From: JBBDWJ01 sp963824095
Lineage (GTDB): Bacteria > Acidobacteriota > Terriglobia > Bryobacterales > UBA6623
NCBI GenBank assembly: GCA_963824095.1
Contig: CAWGNS010000007.1
Location: 248,001 to 312,000 of the forward strand
Direction: 5' to 3'
DNA: 64,000 nucleotides
In this document: one piece after another, positions 1 to 11,337 of the stretch
How positions within the stretch are numbered: position 1 is the stretch's first letter
Layout of the letters: each line of letters begins with the position of its first letter
Made by a program: the position numbers and the translations under genes
The notes under the pieces: generated by a model
What the model saw: only the letters and a program-made list of their open reading frames with translations
What the model was told of the DNA's origin: nothing
Databases searched by the model: none

Positions 1-225
1 GGCCACGGCGAGTCCTACCATTGACGTCAGCTGCACCTGGGGACTCGCGACGTAAGACGTCATTTTTCCGTACCTGTAGCACCTCTCGGCAACAACATTC
101 GCCGGGAGCCGGTTTGCGTGGCGCCTGTTTGGCCGCGAAAACCCCGACGATAAGAGGCAGGACGGAGACTTCCTGCTGCGGCCGTGTTGAGGCGGCCACG
201 TCTCGTTTCAAGTTAGGAGCTAATC

Positions 226-3200
226 ATGTTGCCTTTCGAAAACATTTTTCGAGGCCGACGCGGCGCATTGGCGCTCGCCGGCCTTGTGATGGCGCTGGTG
301 GTGGGGTTGCTCCCGCCGGCAAGCGCCCAGGAGGTCAGCGCCGGCATTACAGGCGTCGTCTCGGATCCGAGCGGCGCGGCGATTGTCGGCGCCACGGTAA
401 CCGCGAAGGATGCCGATCGCGGATTTGAATACACGACGGAAACCAACGCTTCGGGAGTCTATGTGTTTCCGCGTATTCCGGGCGGAACCTATGAACTTTC
501 GGTGGAAGCCCAGGGGTTTCGCAAGTATGTGCAGACCGGTCTGACGCTGGAGGTCAACCAGCGCGCCCGCGTCGACGTGAGCTTGCAGATCGGCGCGGTC
601 ACCGAAACGATCGAGGTCACCGGCGAAGCTCCGCTGTTGAACACCGATACGACGATTGTCGGCCAGACGGTCGATTCGACGAACCTGACCGAGACGCCGC
701 TGGCCAGCCGCAACTACATCGAGCTGACCTTGCTGACGCCGGGCACCACGACGACCAGCCTGGCGGGCATGCGCGACAGCCAACGCAGCGGCTATGGCGA
801 TTCGCGCCCCTACGTCAACGGCAACCGCGCGCAGGCCAACAATTTCCTGCTCGACGGTATCGACAACAACCAGGTGTCGGATAACTACACCGCCTACCAG
901 CCCAACGTGGACGCCATCCAGGAAGTGAAGATGATCACCAACAACGCTTCGGCGGAGTTTGGCAACTTCCAGGGCGGCATCATGAACATCATCATGAAGG
1001 GCGGCACCAACCAGTTTCACGGCACCGCGTTCGAGTTCTTCCAGAACGATAAGCTCAACGCCAACAACTGGGCGCGCAACTGGAACGGCCTGGAGCGGAC
1101 TCCGGTTCGCCTGAACACGTTCGGCGGCACCTTCGGCGGCCCGATCGCGCGCGACAAACTGTTCTTCTTCGTCAACTACCAGGGCATCCGGCGGTCCAAT
1201 CCGCCGGCCAACAACAATTTCAACGTGATTCCGTCGGCCTTCCGGCAGGGCGATTTTTCGCAGTTACTGACCGACAAGAACATTCAGCTTTACGACTATC
1301 TGACGACCGCCCCCGACGGCACGCGCCAGCCGTTCGCCAACAACCAGATCCCGATGAGCCGCATGGATCCGGTGGCGCAGGCGCTGTTCAGCCACACCGA
1401 CCTCTACCCGCAGCCGCTCAGCCCGGGCCTCGAGTTCAACCAGCTCAACCGACAGGGCAGCACGCTGAAAACCGATCAGGGCGACGCCCGTATCGACTAC
1501 AAACCCGGCCCCACCGACGACATCATGTTCCGTTATTCGGAGGGCCGTCAGGATATTCCCAGCACGACGACTTTCCCGTTGAGCTTCGGAAGCCTGAACC
1601 AGGCGCCTTTCAAAGCGGCGGTCATCAACCACACCAAGACGTTCGGCCCCACGCTGGTGAATGAAGCGCGCTTCGGCGTGAACCGCATCATCCTCGACAA
1701 CGGCGGCGTCGATTTCAACAGCGTTGGCAACGTCGGCGAAGAGCTGGGCATCACCGGATCCAACGACCGCGGACCCGGCCTGCCGGCCATCCAGTTCAAC
1801 AACGGTCTGGCCAGCACCATCGGCTCGCAGAACATCGGCACGCAGGCGCTGTTCGCCAACACAACGTTCCACCTTGCCGACAACATGACGCACATCCGCG
1901 GCAAGCACACCATCAAGTTCGGGGGCCAATGGCTGCGGCAGCGCATGAACACGCTCTACACCGGCAACACCGGTCGAACCGGGTTCATCGCTTTCGACGG
2001 TCGCTTCACCGGCTCCACGCCAACCACCATCGGCGCGCCCGAAGCGGATTTCTTCCTGGGCGGCGTTTCGCGCACCGGCCGCGGCGTCACCAACCTGTGG
2101 GGCCACCGCAAGTTCATCCTCGGCTTCTATGTGCAGGATGACTGGCGCGCCACCAGCAAGCTGACCCTGAACCTCGGCCTACGCTGGGAATACCACCAGC
2201 CGCTCTACGAGGTGAAGGACCGCCAAGCCAACTTCGCGCCGTTCAGCGGCGAGATTGAACTGGCCGGCCAGAACGGCAACAGCCGCGCGCTCTACAATCC
2301 TTTCAAGAAGGACTTCCAGCCGCGTTTCGGCTTTGCCTATACGCTGACCGACAAGATGGTCCTTCGCGGCGCCTACACGATTTCCTCCTACATGGAGGGA
2401 ACCGGCACCAACCTGCGCCTGCCCATCAACCCGCCGTTCCAGCAGGAGACCGAAGCCCGCTTCGACGACGGCACATTCGCGCAGCCAGCGATCAGCACCG
2501 GCCAGGCGATCACGGCACAGAGCAACCCGTCCGACCCGTTCAAGGCCGCCAACATCCGGCTGTGGGATCCCAACGTTCGTCCGGCGAACACCCAGCAGTG
2601 GAGCCTGATCGTCGAGGATCAACTCTCGGCCGATACGATGGTGTCTATCGGCTACATCGGCCAGCACGGCACGCATCTGGTGGTGCCGATGCCTTACTTC
2701 CAGCGGCAACTGTTGTCGGATGGCACGACGCTGCCCAGCCCGTATCTCAGTGGCAACCCGGCTCTGGCGAGCATCTCGCAGATCTCGGGCACCGAGACCA
2801 ACGGCAACATGCAGTACCACAGCCTGCAGCTCAACATGCGCCGTCGCCTGACGACGGGCCTAACCTATCAGGTCGCCTACACTTATTCGAAGACGATGAC
2901 CGACTCGCTTGGCTTCTACGGCGACGTCGGGCAGGTGGCCAGCAACTCGGCCTACTGGCAGTATGTCTTCGACAGCAAGGCGGAGTGGGGCCCGTCGTTC
3001 TTCGACGCCACCCACAACTTCACCGGATCGTTCGTTTACCAGTTGCCCTTCGGCCGCGGACGTTCGTTCGGCGGCGACTGGAATTCGGCGATGAACGGCG
3101 TGCTGGGCGGCTGGCAGCTGGGCGGTATTCTTTACGCCCGCAGCGGCTTCGCCTCGACCGTACGGGCGTCGGATAACTCCGGCACCGGCTCACGCGGCGC

Positions 3201-3549
3201 GCGTGCGGATCGCATCGGTGACGGCACCAACGGCCCACGCACGGTGGGTCCCGGCGGCGAGTGGTTCGACACTTCCGCTTATCGCAACCCGCTGGCGGGG
3301 ACGCTCGGCAGCGCCGGCAACGGTACCTTCCGCGGCCCGCGGCTGTTCGACACGTCGTTTTCCCTTCAGAAATTCTTCAAGGTCCGGGAAGGGCAGCAAC
3401 TGCAGGTCCGCGCGGAGGCCTTCAATATCACTAACACTCCGGCGTTCCAGAGCGTGACCACTAGCGTCACCAGCGTCAACTTCGGGCAGGTGCGTGGTGC
3501 CCTCGACACGCAGCGGCGGATTCAGTTCGCTCTGAAGTACATTTTCTAG
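226..3549 (+). CDS. TonB-dependent receptor, Oar-like, with N-terminal carboxypeptidase-regulatory-like domain
   Basis: This 1107-residue outer-membrane protein probably imports or binds a large ligand such as an oligosaccharide or peptide; the ligand cannot be read from sequence. A signal peptide (hydrophobic run ALAGLVMALVVGLL, cleavage near ASA-QE at residue 35) precedes a carboxypeptidase-regulatory-like beta-sandwich (about 38-120, with GVVSDPSGAAIVGATVTA), a plug domain (about 135-245, with NFLLDGIDNN) and a long beta-barrel ending in the aromatic RIQFALKYIF typical of outer-membrane proteins. The start is supported by TTAGGAGC ahead of ATG. Length and order match the large Oar-type receptors abundant in Acidobacteriota. 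The gene stands alone, with a strong terminator just after the stop. Positions 1-225 hold no gene I can support. Confidence 0.93.
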   Translation: MLPFENIFRGRRGALALAGLVMALVVGLLPPASAQEVSAGITGVVSDPSGAAIVGATVTAKDADRGFEYTTETNASGVYVFPRIPGGTYELSVEAQGFRKYVQTGLTLEVNQRARVDVSLQIGAVTETIEVTGEAPLLNTDTTIVGQTVDSTNLTETPLASRNYIELTLLTPGTTTTSLAGMRDSQRSGYGDSRPYVNGNRAQANNFLLDGIDNNQVSDNYTAYQPNVDAIQEVKMITNNASAEFGNFQGGIMNIIMKGGTNQFHGTAFEFFQNDKLNANNWARNWNGLERTPVRLNTFGGTFGGPIARDKLFFFVNYQGIRRSNPPANNNFNVIPSAFRQGDFSQLLTDKNIQLYDYLTTAPDGTRQPFANNQIPMSRMDPVAQALFSHTDLYPQPLSPGLEFNQLNRQGSTLKTDQGDARIDYKPGPTDDIMFRYSEGRQDIPSTTTFPLSFGSLNQAPFKAAVINHTKTFGPTLVNEARFGVNRIILDNGGVDFNSVGNVGEELGITGSNDRGPGLPAIQFNNGLASTIGSQNIGTQALFANTTFHLADNMTHIRGKHTIKFGGQWLRQRMNTLYTGNTGRTGFIAFDGRFTGSTPTTIGAPEADFFLGGVSRTGRGVTNLWGHRKFILGFYVQDDWRATSKLTLNLGLRWEYHQPLYEVKDRQANFAPFSGEIELAGQNGNSRALYNPFKKDFQPRFGFAYTLTDKMVLRGAYTISSYMEGTGTNLRLPINPPFQQETEARFDDGTFAQPAISTGQAITAQSNPSDPFKAANIRLWDPNVRPANTQQWSLIVEDQLSADTMVSIGYIGQHGTHLVVPMPYFQRQLLSDGTTLPSPYLSGNPALASISQISGTETNGNMQYHSLQLNMRRRLTTGLTYQVAYTYSKTMTDSLGFYGDVGQVASNSAYWQYVFDSKAEWGPSFFDATHNFTGSFVYQLPFGRGRSFGGDWNSAMNGVLGGWQLGGILYARSGFASTVRASDNSGTGSRGARADRIGDGTNGPRTVGPGGEWFDTSAYRNPLAGTLGSAGNGTFRGPRLFDTSFSLQKFFKVREGQQLQVRAEAFNITNTPAFQSVTTSVTSVNFGQVRGALDTQRRIQFALKYIF

Positions 3550-3575
3550 AGCTGATTTCAGACTACAAACCAGTC

Positions 3576-3608
3576 GGGGCTACTCCTTCGGGGGTAGCCC
3601 CTTTTTTT
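3576..3608 (+). terminator. Intrinsic terminator after the TonB receptor
   Basis: An 11-bp stem (3576-3586 with 3591-3601) is capped by a TTCG tetraloop closed by C-G and followed by seven T residues at 3602-3608. It starts 26 nt after the stop codon. This is a textbook rho-independent terminator. Confidence 0.93.
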
Positions 3609-3687
3609 GTGGGGCCGCTTGCCGGCGGGTTGGCCCCTGCCTCGCGAGGGACTCCGCCGCCGGGATGTTATCGGTGAACCACGGGCT

Positions 3688-3858
3688 TCAGCTTGCAGCG
3701 GCTTCGCTTGGCTGTTGCTGTTGCGCCCGGTTGTTTTGGGCGGCGCTCGATTGGGTTCGTTTGCCGCAGTGGATGCAGTGCTTGCGCCAGCCCGGCGTCA
3801 TCAGGTGACACTCCGGGCACGGTTTTTGTTGGATCGGCGTGGCTTGAGCCGGTAGCAT
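3688..3858 (-). CDS. Small zinc-ribbon protein
   Basis: A 56-residue protein whose core is CPECHLMTPGWRKHCIHCGK: two Cys-x2-Cys knuckles 12 residues apart, as in a rubredoxin-like zinc ribbon. The tail is Gln/Ala-rich and low-complexity. The ATG at 3858 is chosen because GAGGAAA lies 3-4 nt before it on the minus strand; the frame stays open further upstream but that part looks like random translation. It is convergent with the TonB receptor gene. Its role is unknown; such short ribbons can be nucleic-acid or protein adaptors. Confidence 0.6.
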   Translation of the reverse strand: MLPAQATPIQQKPCPECHLMTPGWRKHCIHCGKRTQSSAAQNNRAQQQQPSEAAAS

Positions 3859-4369
3859 CGGTTTCCTCGTTGGGTTGATTGGTCTGGTTTTGTGTTTTCC
3901 CGTTCGGTTTGCGGAGGGCCGGGAGATATGGCGCTCCCGGCCCTGGATTGTTATGCCGTAACAGACTGTTCTTGCGATACAGATTCCGCCAAATCGGCGT
4001 TGGCGCACAATAGTCTTTTGGTCACTTTCGGTTTTGGAACGAATGTTCTAGGTCGCTAGGGGAAAGGCCTGAGGGAGCAGTGCGGGCTCGCGGGCGCCCG
4101 CAGCGCAGGGCTGGCGCTTTCCCAAACCTGCGGTTTTTCACCGCCCCTTCCCGCCTTCCAGCAAACCCAACCTCGACAGGCCGCAGCTCTCTTCGAGCGC
4201 TGCGCCACGGGACTCGACGCCCGCATTCGACGTTGGACTTCGGACCCTGCCGGCCCCAGGTCCGCGCCCTCGATTCCCGGCGGCTTCCCGTTGGCCCACC
4301 CATTGACAAAGCAGGGGCTTAACCCTAAACTTTGCACAAGCATGCCTCGTGGTATGGAGTGAGGGTCCG
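3859..4369. other. Intergenic stretch, no gene recognised
   Basis: About 510 bases lie between the divergent zinc-ribbon gene and the PSCyt1 gene. They contain GC-rich short palindromes around 4081-4110 (GCGGGC and GCCCGC blocks). I see no conserved coding frame, RNA gene or clear promoter. Confidence 0.5.
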
Positions 4370-7036
<2,667 letters not shown>

Positions 7037-7064
7037 ATAGCGGCCGATACAGTGGGGTCCGAAC

Positions 7065-8588
7065 ATGTCGAAGCAAGCGGGTTGCGGTAGCCAGAAGCCA
7101 AGGTTCGTGAACCGGCGCGACTTTCTGTTTCAGGCCGGCGAAGGCATCAGCGGCGTTGCGCTGGCGTGGATGCTGGCGCAAGATGGACTCCTGGCGGCTA
7201 CCCCGGGCAGCGCCACCTCCAGCGATACCGCGACCGGCTGCGTTGGCCCGTCGGCGATCGAGACCCCGCTCACCCCTCGCCCCACCCACTTCCCTGCGAA
7301 AGCAAAAAGCGTCATCTCCCTGTTCATGAGTGGCGGCGTCAGCCACGTCGATACGTTCGACTACAAGCCGATGCTGGTGAAGTATCACGGCCAACCGCTA
7401 ACGGGCAAAGGCGAGATTCGCGTGCGGCAGGGCTTCCCCGGCCCGCTGATGAAGAGCCCGTTTTCGTTCAAGAAATACGGCCAGAGCGGCATCGAGATCT
7501 CCGAGCTGTTCCCCAACCTGGGCGGTATCGTCGACGACATCGCGCTCATTCGCTCGGGCCAGGGACGCAGCAACGACCACGTGCTGGCGCACTACGAGTG
7601 GAACACGGGGTCGCTGCTGATGGGCTTTCCCAGCGTCGGCTCGTGGGTGACCTACGGGCTGGGCAGCGAGAATCAGAACCTGCCGGGATTCGTGGTGATC
7701 TACGACCACCGCGGCGGGCCGTTCAGCGGTCCGGCGAACTGGAGCAGCGGTTTCCTGCCGGCGACGTATCAGGGCACGGTGTTTCGCTCGACGGGCGACC
7801 CGATTCTCGACCTGACGCCGCCCGAAAAGTACGTGACGCCCGAACAGCAACGCGCGCGGCTCGATCATCTGGCCAAGCTCAACCAGCAGTACGCCGACGA
7901 TCACCCCGGCAGCAGCGAACTGGCGGCGCGCATTTCGTCGTATGAGCTGGCCTACCGCATGCAGTCATGCGCGCCCGAGGCCGTCAATATCGCGGATGAG
8001 AGCGACGAGACCAAGCAGCTTTACGGGCTCGACGACCCGGTCACCGAGCCGTTCGGCAAGCAATGCCTGCTGGCGCGCCGGCTGGTGGAGCGCGGCGTGC
8101 GGTTCGTGCAGCTCTATAGCGGCGCGATCGTGCAGCAGAACGTCGACACCTGGGATGCCCACTCCAATCTGGTCGACAACCACACGATGCACGCCCGCGA
8201 GGTCGACAAACCCACCGCCGGGCTGATCACCGATCTCAAGCGGCGCGGCCTGCTCGACGAAACGCTGGTGCTGTGGCATTCCGAATTCGGCCGCATGCCG
8301 ATTTCGCAGCGCGGCGTCGGCCGCGATCACAACCCCGGCGCGATGAGCCTGTGGATGGCCGGCGGCGGCATCCAGGGCGGGCAGGTGATCGGCTCGTCGG
8401 ACGAGTTCGGGTACAAGGCCGAAGAGCAGATCATTACCTACCACGACGTGCACGCCAGCATGTTGAACCTGCTGGGACTCGACCACAAACGGCTGACATA
8501 CTTCTTCAATGGCCGGCATTACCGGCTGACCGACGTGCACGGCGAATTGATTCCGCAGATTGTTGGCGACCGGATCAAGAACGCGTAG
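7065..8588 (+). CDS. DUF1501 (sulfatase/phosphatase-superfamily) protein, Tat-exported
   Basis: This 507-residue protein starts with a twin-arginine type signal (NRRDFLFQAGEGISGVALAW). It belongs to DUF1501, related to the alkaline-phosphatase/sulfatase fold. Recognisable blocks are SLFMSGGVSHVDTFDYKP near the N terminus, RGVRFVQLYSG in the middle and HSEFGRMP...GRDHNP in the last third; the His/Asp-rich parts would sit at the metal site. The substrate is unknown. It lies 28 nt after the PSCyt1 gene and is almost certainly cotranscribed with it. Confidence 0.92.
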   Translation: MSKQAGCGSQKPRFVNRRDFLFQAGEGISGVALAWMLAQDGLLAATPGSATSSDTATGCVGPSAIETPLTPRPTHFPAKAKSVISLFMSGGVSHVDTFDYKPMLVKYHGQPLTGKGEIRVRQGFPGPLMKSPFSFKKYGQSGIEISELFPNLGGIVDDIALIRSGQGRSNDHVLAHYEWNTGSLLMGFPSVGSWVTYGLGSENQNLPGFVVIYDHRGGPFSGPANWSSGFLPATYQGTVFRSTGDPILDLTPPEKYVTPEQQRARLDHLAKLNQQYADDHPGSSELAARISSYELAYRMQSCAPEAVNIADESDETKQLYGLDDPVTEPFGKQCLLARRLVERGVRFVQLYSGAIVQQNVDTWDAHSNLVDNHTMHAREVDKPTAGLITDLKRRGLLDETLVLWHSEFGRMPISQRGVGRDHNPGAMSLWMAGGGIQGGQVIGSSDEFGYKAEEQIITYHDVHASMLNLLGLDHKRLTYFFNGRHYRLTDVHGELIPQIVGDRIKNA

Positions 8589-8650
8589 GTCCGGAAATTC
8601 CTCGAGCCATCCCGCTCGTTGGCAGCCACACTCCGAATCGAAGAAACAGA

Positions 8651-8682
8651 GCCGCGGGCGGAAGCCCGCGGGCCGAGGCGGC
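8651..8682. repeat. R6 palindromic element
   Basis: GC-rich inverted repeat (CCGCGGGC-GGAA-GCCCGCGG) followed by GCCGAGGC, in the roughly 300-base gap between the DUF1501 and DUF389 genes. Related copies occur at 11084-11106, 11209-11230 and 47806-47837, with a partial copy near 19250. Nothing else is recognisable in the gap. Confidence 0.6.
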
Positions 8683-8887
8683 GCGAAGGCCTCGCCGACG
8701 GCTGCTGCTGCGGATTTTGTTTTCGGCTCGCTGCTGAACGGCCGGTTCTCGCGCGGTGGCGGTGCTTTGCGGCCGCCCGCACCCTCCCGGGTGCGGCTCT
8801 GTTTTCGGAGGGCGGTTCCGTGCCTGGAGGGTTGGCGAGGGCTAGGGCAGGATGGGTCCCGCTGGGCTACGCTATGAGCTGACGCTT

Positions 8888-10369
8888 ATGCCCGCCCTTG
8901 GCCGATTTTTCCTTCAACCTCAGATTGAGCGATTTCTGCGCATCAAGCCCGAGTCGAAACCCGAGGTCTACCTCACGGTCTTCGACGGGGTCGACATTGA
9001 AAACCTCAACTATTGGATCGAGCTGGTGCTCTCGGCGGCGATTGCCACGTTTGGGCTGGTGCTCAATAGCCCGGCGGTGGTGATCGGGGCGATGCTGGTT
9101 TCGCCGCTGATGGGGCCGATCATCGGCGCGGGGCTGGCGCTGGCGGCGGCGGATATCTACCTGGGCATCAAATCGGTTGCGCAACTGGCGCTGAGCACCT
9201 GCGGCGCGATTCTGGTGGCGGGGTTCATCACCTGGGTGCTGCCGTTCGACACGCCGACCTCGGAGGTGCTGGCGCGCACGCGCCCGAACCTGCTCGACCT
9301 GGGCGTGGCTTTGTCGTCGGGGTTGGCCGGCGCGCTGCTGGTGTGCCGCAGCCGCAGCCCCGAGGGCGGCGGCGTGAGCGCTCTGCCGGGCGTCGCCATC
9401 GCCGTTGCCTTGATGCCTCCGCTTTGCTCGGTGGGTTTTGGCGTGGGCAGCGGTTTCGCGGTGCCCATCGTGACCGGCGCCGGGCTGCTGTTCCTGACCA
9501 ACCTGGCGGCTATCATCGCCGCCGCCTTCGTGGTCTTTCTGGCGATCGGCATGAGCTCGAACGACGTTCGCCTGGGCATCGCGACCGGGCTGATGCAGCG
9601 CGCCGGCCGCGATCCGGTCTACAAGATGCTCGAGCGGCGCACAAATCTGTCGCGCGTTTTCGCGAAGGTGGGCGAGCTGCACTGGCGCGTACTGATGATG
9701 CTGGTCACGCTCGGCATTCTGTTCGTCCCCTTGACGGCCGCATTGCGCCAACTGCGCCGCGAGGCCATCGCGCGCGAGGCGATCGGCCGGGCGGTCGAGA
9801 TGGTCACGCCGCGCGAAGGCATCATCACGCAGGATACGAGCCTGCCCGAGGAGCCCAACCCGATCGTCGTGCGCCTGATCGTCGCCGATCCGGTGGACGA
9901 GGAAAAGGTGGCCGAGGCGCAGAGCTATCTGGAGCGGACCACGGGCCGCGACGCGCGCTTGCGGGTGCGCCGCGTGGCCAACGAGGAGGAACTGGTCAGC
10001 CTGCGTCAGGGGCTCGCGACGCAGGGCGACACGCCGGCGATACAGGATCTGCAGACGCTGCGCGCCGAGGTGGTGGCGCGGCTCGAACAGCCGCTCAGGG
10101 ATCTCTGGCCCGATAGCGAAGCGACCCTGCAGCAATTCGAGCTGGCCTTCCGGCCTTCGGGCATTCTGCTGCGCATAGGCTACAGTGGCGCGCACGAACT
10201 CGACGCGGCGGCCGAACAGATTCTGGCGAAAGCGCTGGGTGAGCGGCTGGGCATCCCGGACCTGCAGTTGCTGCTCGAGTTGCAGGAGCCGGCGGAGGAG
10301 CCAACGGCGGCGAAACCCGCGGTGGCGAAGAGAACTTCGAAAAAACCGGCAGAGCACGGACAGCCATGA
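8888..10369 (+). CDS. DUF389 polytopic membrane protein
   Basis: A 493-residue inner-membrane protein. The N-terminal part carries the DUF389 signature (YWIELVLSAAIATFGLVLNS, then AVVIGAMLVSPLMGPIIGAG) and several membrane helices to about residue 285. A soluble C-terminal half follows (about 290-470), ending in an Ala/Lys-rich tail. Only the GC-rich N-terminal residues differ if translation starts upstream at 8852; ATG 8888 is preferred because it leads directly into the conserved domain. The DUF389 function is unknown. It stands alone on its strand and is convergent with the hemerythrin-like gene. Confidence 0.87.
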   Translation: MPALGRFFLQPQIERFLRIKPESKPEVYLTVFDGVDIENLNYWIELVLSAAIATFGLVLNSPAVVIGAMLVSPLMGPIIGAGLALAAADIYLGIKSVAQLALSTCGAILVAGFITWVLPFDTPTSEVLARTRPNLLDLGVALSSGLAGALLVCRSRSPEGGGVSALPGVAIAVALMPPLCSVGFGVGSGFAVPIVTGAGLLFLTNLAAIIAAAFVVFLAIGMSSNDVRLGIATGLMQRAGRDPVYKMLERRTNLSRVFAKVGELHWRVLMMLVTLGILFVPLTAALRQLRREAIAREAIGRAVEMVTPREGIITQDTSLPEEPNPIVVRLIVADPVDEEKVAEAQSYLERTTGRDARLRVRRVANEEELVSLRQGLATQGDTPAIQDLQTLRAEVVARLEQPLRDLWPDSEATLQQFELAFRPSGILLRIGYSGAHELDAAAEQILAKALGERLGIPDLQLLLELQEPAEEPTAAKPAVAKRTSKKPAEHGQP

Positions 10370-10462
10370 AACCGGCGCCTTGAGAAGCGCGCGGGTTGAT
10401 GCGGGTTCGTCGCTAGTTCAGCTTCGGACCTCGCCGAAGGACGGTTCGATGCTACCGCTTGC

Positions 10463-10984
10463 TTACGCGCGCGGCTCGGATTCGGGGGGCTTGTTGACGA
10501 CTTCCCAGGGAAGGGTTCCCGTGGTGGGGCAGATGCGCTGTACGTTTTCGTCGATTTGCCTGCCGAGCGCGGCCAGCTGTTCCTTGGAGAGGCGCTCCTG
10601 AATCTGTTCGAATAGTTGCCGCTCTTCGATGCGAATGTGTTTGCTCAGCAATTGCCCGAATTCGTTCAGCAGTTCGATGCGCGCGGAGCCCGAGGCCGCA
10701 GCGATATTGTGGATCAAGGTTTCCATCTGACGGTGCTGCCCGACCAGATCGGCCAGAATGTCGTTGGATTCCAGCAGGGGTCGAACCGCCGGGAACAGCA
10801 CTTCTTCTTCGATTTGAAAGTGGCTTTGCAGCTCGACTTGCCAGGCGGCGGCGACTTTGTTGGCCAAGCCTGTGGCGGTGGCTTCGGAGGGATCGGATTT
10901 GAGGCCGCGGTCGATCAGGACGCTGAGCGCCAAGCCGTGCTGGTGCTGGTGAGAGAGCGGATGGAGGCTGGGGTCGCGCCACAT
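10463..10984 (-). CDS. Hemerythrin-like (HHE) domain protein
   Basis: A 173-residue protein with two HHE cation-binding half-repeats: LSHQHQHGLALS near the N terminus, HFQIEEEVLFPAV at about 55-67, HRQME near 84 and HIRIEERQLFEQI near 116. These His and Glu residues would bind a di-iron centre that handles O2, NO or iron. The ATG at 10984 leads straight into the first histidines; the frame is open further upstream, but that part crosses an inverted repeat and looks non-coding. No clear ribosome-binding site is visible. It is divergent from the reductase gene at 11338. Confidence 0.85.
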   Translation of the reverse strand: MWRDPSLHPLSHQHQHGLALSVLIDRGLKSDPSEATATGLANKVAAAWQVELQSHFQIEEEVLFPAVRPLLESNDILADLVGQHRQMETLIHNIAAASGSARIELLNEFGQLLSKHIRIEERQLFEQIQERLSKEQLAALGRQIDENVQRICPTTGTLPWEVVNKPPESEPRA

Positions 10985-11073
10985 GATTCCATTGTAGGGC
11001 GAGAGGTTCCATTGCAGCGGCGAGAGGCGCCGGGCAGCGGTTGGGCGGGCGGCGCGCCGGAAAGGCCGCTGGT

Positions 11074-11241
11074 CGCCACTCGGAGCCGCGGGCGTCAGCC
11101 CGCGCTGCGCAGTAGGGGGAACGCTGTGCAGTCGGGGAGCGCGGTGATGCTGGGGGATGGGGTGCGGTTTGGGGAACGGGTGGGGTCCCGGTTGTTCGCG
11201 GGCGGGTGAGCGCGGGCTGACGCCCGCGGCTCTGAGTGGCG
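11074..11241. repeat. 168-bp element with 33-bp terminal inverted repeats (R6 type)
   Basis: Arms 11074-11106 and 11209-11241 are reverse complements at 32 of 33 positions, separated by 102 bp of G-rich DNA. Each arm contains the R6 palindrome core CGCGGGCTGACGCCCGCGG in one orientation or the other. There is no coding capacity. The form resembles a miniature inverted-repeat element or a paired REP unit, sitting between divergent genes. Confidence 0.7.
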
Positions 11242-11337
11242 ATCGTAAGCGGCGGCAATGGAAGCGGCGATGGCGGGCCAGTGACGGCGGAATAGCGATC
11301 GCCTCCGCTTGCGCCGCTGCCCCGCCTTTCCGCCACA

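Noticed and set aside
1..225. A coding frame (21-428) before and over the TonB receptor start
   Set aside because: It runs into the receptor gene in another frame, shows Arg-rich composition and has no domain.
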